In this document: one piece after another, positions 1 through 6,064 of the stretch
How positions within the stretch are numbered: position 1 is the first letter of the stretch
Layout of the letters: each line of letters begins with the position of its first letter
DNA from: Paenibacillus sp. FSL H8-0548
GTDB taxonomy: Bacteria > Bacillota > Bacilli > Paenibacillales > Paenibacillaceae
Reading direction: 5' to 3'
DNA length: 12,500 nucleotides
NCBI RefSeq assembly: GCF_038630985.1
Contig: NZ_CP152049.1
Coordinates: 1,160,001 to 1,172,500, forward strand
Translations under genes and position numbers: made by a program
The notes under the pieces: model-generated
What the model was told of the DNA's origin: nothing
The model's input: the letters and a program-made list of their open reading frames with translations, nothing else
Databases searched by the model: none

Positions 1-1467
<1,467 letters not shown>

Positions 1468-1613
1468 AACACGTTTACTGTGACCCATACATCCGGTAGA
1501 CAGCAGCATAAAGGTTCAGCAAACCTATCTTTCGTATCCAGTTTTCAATGTGCAAATGTTTCACTTGTACTAAAGTGAAGCAAGTCTGTATATGTGGATT
1601 TTTATGTTCCCAT
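1468..1613 (+). other. 23S-to-tRNA spacer without 5S rRNA
   Basis: This is about 145 bases between the 23S end and tRNA-Val. It contains TATCCAGTTTTCAA, of the kind seen in Bacillota rrn spacers, and two small hairpins: AGGTT/AACCT at 1512-1526, and TTCACTT/AAGTGAA at 1560-1579 with a 6-base loop. None of the conserved 5S rRNA sequence is present, although a 5S gene is the usual occupant of this position. Probably transcribed spacer. Confidence 0.6.
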
Positions 1614-1689
1614 GGAGGATTAGCTCAGCTGGGAGAGCATCTGCCTTACAAGCAGAGGGTCGGCGGTTCGATCCCGTCATCCTCCACCA
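1614..1689 (+). tRNA. tRNA-Val (anticodon TAC)
   Basis: A complete cloverleaf of 76 bases. The acceptor stem GGAGGAT pairs with ATCCTCC (1679-1685), followed by discriminator A and an encoded CCA (1687-1689). The anticodon stem TCTGC/GCAGA encloses the loop CTTACAA, giving anticodon TAC. The T arm contains GGTTCGATCCC. It is the first of three tRNAs co-transcribed behind the 23S gene. Confidence 0.98.
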
Positions 1690-1696
1690 CTACTAT

Positions 1697-1772
1697 GAGT
1701 CATTAGCTCAGTTGGTAGAGCACCTGACTTTTAATCAGGGTGTCGTAGGTTCGAATCCTACATGACTCACCA
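1697..1772 (+). tRNA. tRNA-Lys (anticodon TTT)
   Basis: A complete cloverleaf of 76 bases. The acceptor stem GAGTCAT pairs with ATGACTC (1762-1768), followed by A and an encoded CCA. The anticodon loop CTTTTAA gives anticodon TTT. It starts 7 bases after tRNA-Val, in the same transcript. Confidence 0.98.
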
Positions 1773-1785
1773 TTTTTTCTTACTT

Positions 1786-1867
1786 GCGCGTGTGGCGGAA
1801 TTGGCAGACGCACCAGACTTAGGATCTGGCGTTTCACGACGTGGGGGTTCAAGTCCCTCCACGCGCA
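1786..1867 (+). tRNA. tRNA-Leu (anticodon TAG)
   Basis: A class II tRNA of 82 bases with a long variable arm. The acceptor stem GCGCGTG pairs with CACGCGC (1860-1866). The anticodon stem CCAGA/TCTGG encloses CTTAGGA, giving anticodon TAG (reads CUN codons). Unlike the two preceding tRNAs, it has no encoded CCA: the discriminator A is followed by TTA, so CCA must be added after transcription. It is the last gene of the rrn-tRNA transcript, 16 bases before the terminator stem. Confidence 0.97.
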
Positions 1868-1883
1868 TTAAATGAACACAAAG

Positions 1884-1923
1884 AAAGCTCTTTAGATCAT
1901 AACCTTGATCTAAAGAGCTTTTT
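1884..1923 (+). terminator. Intrinsic terminator of the rrn-tRNA operon
   Basis: A perfect 16-bp stem pairs AAAGCTCTTTAGATCA (1884-1899) with 1906-1921 across the 6-base loop TAACCT; a T run at 1919-1923 overlaps the end of the stem. It sits directly behind tRNA-Leu and separates the stable-RNA operon from the iron genes. Confidence 0.93.
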
Positions 1924-2037
1924 GCGTTGTTTACTCGTCCTAATATCTGAGTCTTATGGTAAGCTTAATAAATCAATGATACTGAACGGGAATTTTGATG
2001 CCGATGGAAGAGCTCACTGCAGAAAGGAAGTTGAGTA

Positions 2038-3639
2038 ATGCATAACGCTAACCCTACACGTCTACTGGAGAAGTTATTTTTCACTTCTATACGAAGTTAT
2101 CACTATCGTTGTGAAGCCAAACCTATTTTAATACAGAGAACTCTGCATACCTACGCGTTATGCAGCATAACAAGCGGTAAAGGTATTCTTGTCATTAACG
2201 GTGCTATTTTTCCAGCAGCCAAGGGCGATTTATTTATTTTGCAGCCAGATATGATTATTGAAGGAAAGTCTAATAATGATAGTCCAGTTCAGTATTCATT
2301 AATTTTATTTACAGGCGTTCAATTGATCAAGAATGATGCAGGCTGGATGACCAAGCGACCTGATTTTATACTTAAGGGCAAGCTCGGAGTGTCTGGTCAA
2401 TCTCCTCAGATCAAGGGCCTTATAGAGCAATTGCTTAATAGGAAAGCAAGTTCACTGCTGCCCGATCGTCACTCAAAGAGAATGATACTTTCGGATTTGC
2501 TTCATGAAGTCATGAACATTGAGAACTCGCAGACCGATAATTATACTCCAGTAGGAATGGAGCGAACGATTGCGTACATGAATGAGCATTATATCCAGGA
2601 TATCAAAATAGAGCAGCTAGCCCAAATGGCAGGCTTCAGCATGAATCATTTTACGCGAACCTTCAAGCAGCAAATGAATATGACTCCGACAGAATATCTT
2701 GTTAAGCAGCGGATGGCCAAAGCAAAGCAATTGCTGTTCTCGTCTAAAAAAGCAAAAGAGGTAGCTGAGCAAGTAGGCTATAAGGATGAGCACTATTTTA
2801 GCAGAGTGTTTAAGAAGGCTGAGGGTGTTCCACCTACATTATACATAAAAAACAAATGCCATCGCATTGCAGCCCTTTACTACGGGCTTGATGATCATTT
2901 GCTTACGCTGGGCTTAAGGCCGGTAGCTGCTTTATCTTACGCGGAGAGAGTTTCCTCTTCTTACCCTGAAATAGAGCTTAGTGAATATACGCAAGAAGGA
3001 CTTGCGCTCGACAGCCGCAAATCGAACTACGACATATTGCTGAGAACAAAGCCCGATATTATGATTACGAGTGATCGTTTGATTCAGGATGAAGCTTTAA
3101 ATCAAATCGCGCCTACTGCAGTTCTGACACATTCAAATCATTATGGGACGATGCTGGAGCATATGGCAAAAATACTGGGTAGGGAGAAGCAGGCAGCGAA
3201 TTGGGTAGACAAGTATGTAGAACGAAAGGAATCGATTAAAAACAATATTCGAGCACGCTGGGGGCAGACGACCGCTTATTTTATACGAGTGAGACCGGAC
3301 TATTATCGAGTTTATGGAAAATTGAATCAAACTGGCAGCCTTCTTTATGATGATCTTGGTTTTACGCTGCCTCGTGAATTTCCAGGCCTAGAGTGGGCTG
3401 TTGATATTCAACTGAAGGACTTAGTATTGTTTAATGCAGATCATATTTTTTTGATGGCGGATCCTACGCTAGAAGCAAGACAACGGCTACATATGCTGCT
3501 TCAGTCTGAGCAGTGGACCGCGTTAGACGCTGTCCGGAATAAATGTGTTCATAATGCCAATGATCTGTTGTTCAAAATATTAGGTCCGACGGGTAGAATG
3601 CGGGGAATGAATGACATAGCAGTACATTTGGGAGTTTAG
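2038..3639 (+). CDS. Btr-like AraC family regulator with cytosolic siderophore-binding domain
   Basis: A 533-residue regulator predicted to activate the siderophore-uptake genes beside it when it binds ferric siderophore. Domains seen: an N-terminal cupin-like region (about 20-100); a two-helix-turn-helix AraC DNA-binding domain (about 173-272, with the family pattern GFSMNHFTRTFKQ and VGYKDEHYFSRVFKK); then a FecB/FeuA-type periplasmic-binding domain (about 273-533, starting at HRIAALYYGLDDHLLTLGLRPV). There is no signal peptide or lipobox, so the binding domain must be cytosolic. Length and domain order match B. subtilis Btr (YbbB), the bacillibactin-sensing activator of feuABC. The segment AYFIRVRPDYYRVYG resembles LAYLRVREKNLQIYA of the next gene's product, suggesting related ligands. 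The ATG is preceded by AAAGGAAG (2023-2030). No Fur box or clear promoter was found between the tRNA terminator and this start. The ligand is unknown. Confidence 0.9.
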   Translation: MHNANPTRLLEKLFFTSIRSYHYRCEAKPILIQRTLHTYALCSITSGKGILVINGAIFPAAKGDLFILQPDMIIEGKSNNDSPVQYSLILFTGVQLIKNDAGWMTKRPDFILKGKLGVSGQSPQIKGLIEQLLNRKASSLLPDRHSKRMILSDLLHEVMNIENSQTDNYTPVGMERTIAYMNEHYIQDIKIEQLAQMAGFSMNHFTRTFKQQMNMTPTEYLVKQRMAKAKQLLFSSKKAKEVAEQVGYKDEHYFSRVFKKAEGVPPTLYIKNKCHRIAALYYGLDDHLLTLGLRPVAALSYAERVSSSYPEIELSEYTQEGLALDSRKSNYDILLRTKPDIMITSDRLIQDEALNQIAPTAVLTHSNHYGTMLEHMAKILGREKQAANWVDKYVERKESIKNNIRARWGQTTAYFIRVRPDYYRVYGKLNQTGSLLYDDLGFTLPREFPGLEWAVDIQLKDLVLFNADHIFLMADPTLEARQRLHMLLQSEQWTALDAVRNKCVHNANDLLFKILGPTGRMRGMNDIAVHLGV

Positions 3640-3647
3640 AATGGTGA

Positions 3648-3679
3648 AATGATCCACCAGTATAAGCCGGAATAATCCA
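3648..3679 (+). promoter_or_regulatory. Candidate AraC-type operator (two direct repeats)
   Basis: AATGATCCA (3648-3656) and AATAATCCA (3671-3679) differ at one base and lie 23 bases apart, about two helical turns; the right copy abuts the -35 box at 3680. Activators of the AraC/Btr kind bind tandem direct repeats in this arrangement. Assignment to the upstream regulator is inference from position and spacing. Confidence 0.4.
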
Positions 3680-3708
3680 TTGCGAATCAGCCTACACTTC
3701 TCTATCAT
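3680..3708 (+). promoter_or_regulatory. Promoter of the siderophore-binding protein/reductase operon
   Basis: A sigma-A-like promoter: TTGCGA (3680-3685), 17-base spacer, TATCAT (3703-3708). The weak -35 fits a promoter that needs an activator. The Fur box begins 3 bases after the -10, covering the expected transcription start. Confidence 0.6.
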
Positions 3709-3711
3709 TAG

Positions 3712-3726
3712 TGATAATGATTATTA
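3712..3726 (+). promoter_or_regulatory. Fur box
   Basis: TGATAATGATTATTA matches the Bacillus 7-1-7 consensus TGATAAT-N-ATTATCA at all but one position. It lies over the predicted start of transcription, 30 bases before the lipoprotein start codon, so iron-loaded Fur should block this operon. Confidence 0.88.
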
Positions 3727-3756
3727 TTATTAAATAGAGAAGAGGAACAGAAACAA

Positions 3757-4740
3757 ATGTTTAAGAACAGAATAGCACCCATGGTCTTTCTAGTCATTTT
3801 GCTGATAACAATGGCAGCTTGCGGAAAGAACAGTGTGAATCAGGAGCAGTCATCTGAACAAGAACCAGTTGTAGAAGTAGCAGGGGAAGCAACGCGAACG
3901 ATTACTCATCTAAAAGGAGAAGCCATTGTTCCGACGAAGATTGATAGAATTGTTGTCCTATCAGCTGCCTATATTGATCATCTCCTCACGATTGGCGAGA
4001 AGCCTTATGGCGTAAACGTAGAGGTTCGGTATGGTGGAGATTATCTTGCTTATATGGCAAGCGAGCTTGAAGGTGTTCAGCTTGTAGGCTCAGCAGATAG
4101 CCCGAATCTTGAAGCTATTGCCCAGCTTGAGCCGGATGTCATTCTTATTGAGAGCCGGACGGCAGAAGAGACCTATGCACAACTGGAGAAGATTGCGCCC
4201 ACAATTGTACTTGGGACAGAGTGGCTTGAATATGAAGATGATACAACGTATTGGACTCAGGATTTATTAAAGGTCGCTGAGCTTTACGACAAGGTAGAAA
4301 TGGCAAAAGAAAAAATTGCTGAGCTGGAGCTGAAAACGGCGCAGGCGAGTGAGAAAATTAACGGCTTGGAAAATAATCAGCTCGCATATCTGAGGGTGAG
4401 AGAGAAGAATCTTCAAATTTATGCTGAAAAAGGCCACCCGACGAATACACTGCTGTATCATGATCTCGGTTTCTCGAAGACAGCACTTACTCCCGATGAG
4501 CAGCGAAGCGATCTATCTTTAGAAATAATTCCCGATTTAGATGCTGATTACGTCGTACTAGAGGTTGATCCGAATGGGCGCGATAATCTGAACAGCATAA
4601 ACAAGAGTGTATTGTGGAGCAAGGTTCCCGCTGTACAGTCCAATATGGTTTATGAAACGGATTCCTACTGGTTATTTAAAGGCTGGGGTGTAATCGGTCG
4701 TGGACTGATTGTAGATGACGTTTTGAAAATGATTGAATAA
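3757..4740 (+). CDS. Ferric siderophore ABC transporter substrate-binding lipoprotein
   Basis: A 327-residue receptor of the FecB/FhuD/FeuA family that captures ferric siderophore outside the membrane and delivers it to a FecCD-type permease. The N-terminus is a lipoprotein signal: basic MFKNR, a hydrophobic stretch, then MAAC with lipid-modified Cys22. A polar linker follows, then the binding domain (about 48-327) with family landmarks IDRIVVLSAAYIDHLLTIGEKPYGV, LEAIAQLEPDVILIE and LLYHDLGF. A helix-rich stretch around 170-205 is the interlobe backbone typical of this class. AGAGGA (3741-3746) lies 10 bases before the ATG. It is controlled by the Fur box and possible AraC operator just upstream and is followed 34 bases later by the reductase gene. 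No permease is in its own operon; it may share the permeases at 8099-10103. The ligand cannot be told from sequence alone. Confidence 0.93.
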   Translation: MFKNRIAPMVFLVILLITMAACGKNSVNQEQSSEQEPVVEVAGEATRTITHLKGEAIVPTKIDRIVVLSAAYIDHLLTIGEKPYGVNVEVRYGGDYLAYMASELEGVQLVGSADSPNLEAIAQLEPDVILIESRTAEETYAQLEKIAPTIVLGTEWLEYEDDTTYWTQDLLKVAELYDKVEMAKEKIAELELKTAQASEKINGLENNQLAYLRVREKNLQIYAEKGHPTNTLLYHDLGFSKTALTPDEQRSDLSLEIIPDLDADYVVLEVDPNGRDNLNSINKSVLWSKVPAVQSNMVYETDSYWLFKGWGVIGRGLIVDDVLKMIE

Positions 4741-4774
4741 ACGAGCCGGCTCTTCATTTAGAAAGGGAAGGACT

Positions 4775-5572
4775 ATGTCTGAATTTATAAATTCACAGAG
4801 CGCAGCGTCCTTTTTGGAAAATAACTTTCGTATCTCTTTTCGAGAGTCTGAGGATGAGCCTTATCCTTTTGCAGCTGCGGACCTGCTTGATTTATCTACA
4901 GGAGCATCTATTATCAATTTGCAAGCAGCACAATTGGGGAATCCCGATCAAAGAGTAGTGGGCACTTTATTCGCGAAGCGTTATTCTGTATTATTTATGG
5001 GACTGATTTCAGCAATTAGCTTATTTGATTTCCGACTAGCTTCTGCTCCCTCAGATGTACGTTTTCGGATGACAAATCAAGCGTCCATGGAATATCAAAC
5101 AAAGCTTGAGCTTCCAAGTATAGTGTCTCAGTTGGATTCGAAAGAGCGCAGCGTTATAGTGGCGGAATACTTCTATCTTGTGCTGCAGCATACGGAGAAT
5201 ATCTTTGATGCAGTATCGGCCCTTACGGGAAGCAGTGTTAAAGTGATGTGGTCGTTGATTTCTCATAATCTTCAAAATTTTTATGCGCGCATGGAAAGCA
5301 ATCGAAGTATTTGGGGGACGAAGGAACGCCTTCAGCTTATTATGGCTGATTGGGATATTCTAATGGCACCGAGGTGCGGCAATCCCCTAACCGCGAAGTT
5401 TCGAAGCTTTCCACATCCACTGCATCCTGAAAGTGCATACTATTTACGTCGATATTGCTGTTTAGCTTATCAGCTTAAAAACACTGGCACCAAGAGCGGT
5501 TATTGCGGTACTTGTCCAAAACTGAGCTTTGAGGAGCGGCTGGAGATACTCTCTGAGGAGAATGATGTCTAG
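4775..5572 (+). CDS. FhuF-like ferric siderophore reductase ([2Fe-2S])
   Basis: A 265-residue protein resembling FhuF-type ferric-siderophore reductases, which release iron in the cytoplasm by reducing Fe(III). The support is the C-terminal cysteine cluster: Cys228-Cys229, 14 residues, then Cys244-x2-Cys247 (RRYCCLAYQL ... YCGTCPK). E. coli FhuF has a CC-x10-C-x2-C cluster binding [2Fe-2S]; the loop here is four residues longer. The rest is helical and weakly conserved, as usual for this family. An upstream in-frame ATG at 4733 would overlap the previous gene and has no good ribosome binding site, whereas the ATG at 4775 has AAAGGG (4762-4767) seven bases upstream, so the later start is chosen. 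It lies 34 bases behind the binding protein, in the same Fur-controlled transcript, and ends before the terminator at 5654. Confidence 0.8.
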   Translation: MSEFINSQSAASFLENNFRISFRESEDEPYPFAAADLLDLSTGASIINLQAAQLGNPDQRVVGTLFAKRYSVLFMGLISAISLFDFRLASAPSDVRFRMTNQASMEYQTKLELPSIVSQLDSKERSVIVAEYFYLVLQHTENIFDAVSALTGSSVKVMWSLISHNLQNFYARMESNRSIWGTKERLQLIMADWDILMAPRCGNPLTAKFRSFPHPLHPESAYYLRRYCCLAYQLKNTGTKSGYCGTCPKLSFEERLEILSEENDV

Positions 5573-5653
5573 CCAATCTATCTGCTCCCTCATATTTTAA
5601 ACAATATAAGTCATGTATATCATAATGCCATTAACTTAACGGTATAGTCTAAT

Positions 5654-5696
5654 AAAATTGCCCTCTTTAGGCATCATTCTAAAGGGGGCAATTTTT
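5654..5696 (+). terminator. Intrinsic terminator after the reductase gene
   Basis: A 17-bp stem with one G-U pair joins 5654-5670 and 5679-5695 (core TTGCCCTCTTTAG / CTAAAGGGGGCAA) around the loop GCATCATT, ending in TTTTT (5692-5696). The A run on the left arm would also let it work for minus-strand transcripts. Confidence 0.92.
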
Positions 5697-5850
5697 GTGT
5701 TTAATAGCTTTCTTAAGTTAATGATATTGTTGTATATCAAGGCTTTTATGGTTTTTCGTGCCCAGAGGCGCAACTTGGAACCACAGTGAAGAATCCTCCG
5801 GCGTATAGGGAACGGTATTGATAATTATACCCAGTCAACTGACCGACCAT
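5697..5850. other. Intergenic stretch without recognisable gene
   Basis: Between the terminator and the azlC-like remnant I see no supported gene, repeat or RNA. On the minus strand the remnant's frame stays open to a stop near 5746, but the residues it encodes after MSAA no longer resemble the family, so this is probably decayed or unrelated sequence. Confidence 0.5.
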
Positions 5851-5970
5851 CGCAGCACTCATTAGAAAATGTCGCAGGTTGAGGATAAATACGGTAGCAA
5901 TCATAGTGGAAGGAGGGCTCATGACGGCTAGCATAGTACAAAAAATAAACTGGGCTGCTCAGAAAACAAT
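5851..5970 (-). pseudogene. AzlC-like branched-chain amino acid exporter remnant
   Basis: Read on the minus strand from about 5970 to 5851, the frame gives IVF*AAQFIFCTML followed by AVMSPPSTMIATVFILNL and RHFLMSAA. This resembles the conserved N-terminal part of AzlC proteins (typically FAGxAQF, then a small-residue stretch, then NLRHxLMSA). A TGA at 5959-5961 sits where the family normally has Gly before AAQF, as a GGA-to-TGA change would produce. Only about 40 residues of a protein of over 220 are left; the upstream part is replaced by the Fur box and promoter of the next gene, and similarity stops after MSAA. Probably a non-functional fragment left by a rearrangement. The identification rests on recalled family motifs, not on a search. 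Confidence 0.5.
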
Positions 5971-5979
5971 ATCTATCTA

Positions 5980-6009
5980 TTGTAATTGAGAATCATTATC
6001 ATATATAAT
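5980..6009 (+). promoter_or_regulatory. Promoter of the AraC/binding-protein fusion gene
   Basis: TTGTAA (5980-5985), 18-base spacer, TATAAT (6004-6009). The Fur box lies entirely within the spacer, so repressor and RNA polymerase cannot bind together. Confidence 0.65.
5987..6001 (+). promoter_or_regulatory. Fur box
   Basis: TGAGAATCATTATCA matches TGATAAT-N-ATTATCA with one mismatch and lies between the -35 and -10 elements, predicting tight repression in iron-replete cells. Confidence 0.88.
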
Positions 6010-6064
6010 GGGTGGTAGTTTGTGATCGTTAAGCTGTCACGTTAGAAAGGAATGAAATGACTCA

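Noticed and set aside
1841..2038. 65-codon plus-strand frame
   Set aside because: It starts within tRNA-Leu, runs through the terminator hairpin and resembles no protein; the regulator at 2038 begins where it ends.
5746..5934. 62-codon minus-strand frame as an intact small gene
   Set aside because: Its conserved residues extend upstream beyond the ATG and across a stop codon, which fits an AzlC-like fragment better than a small gene.
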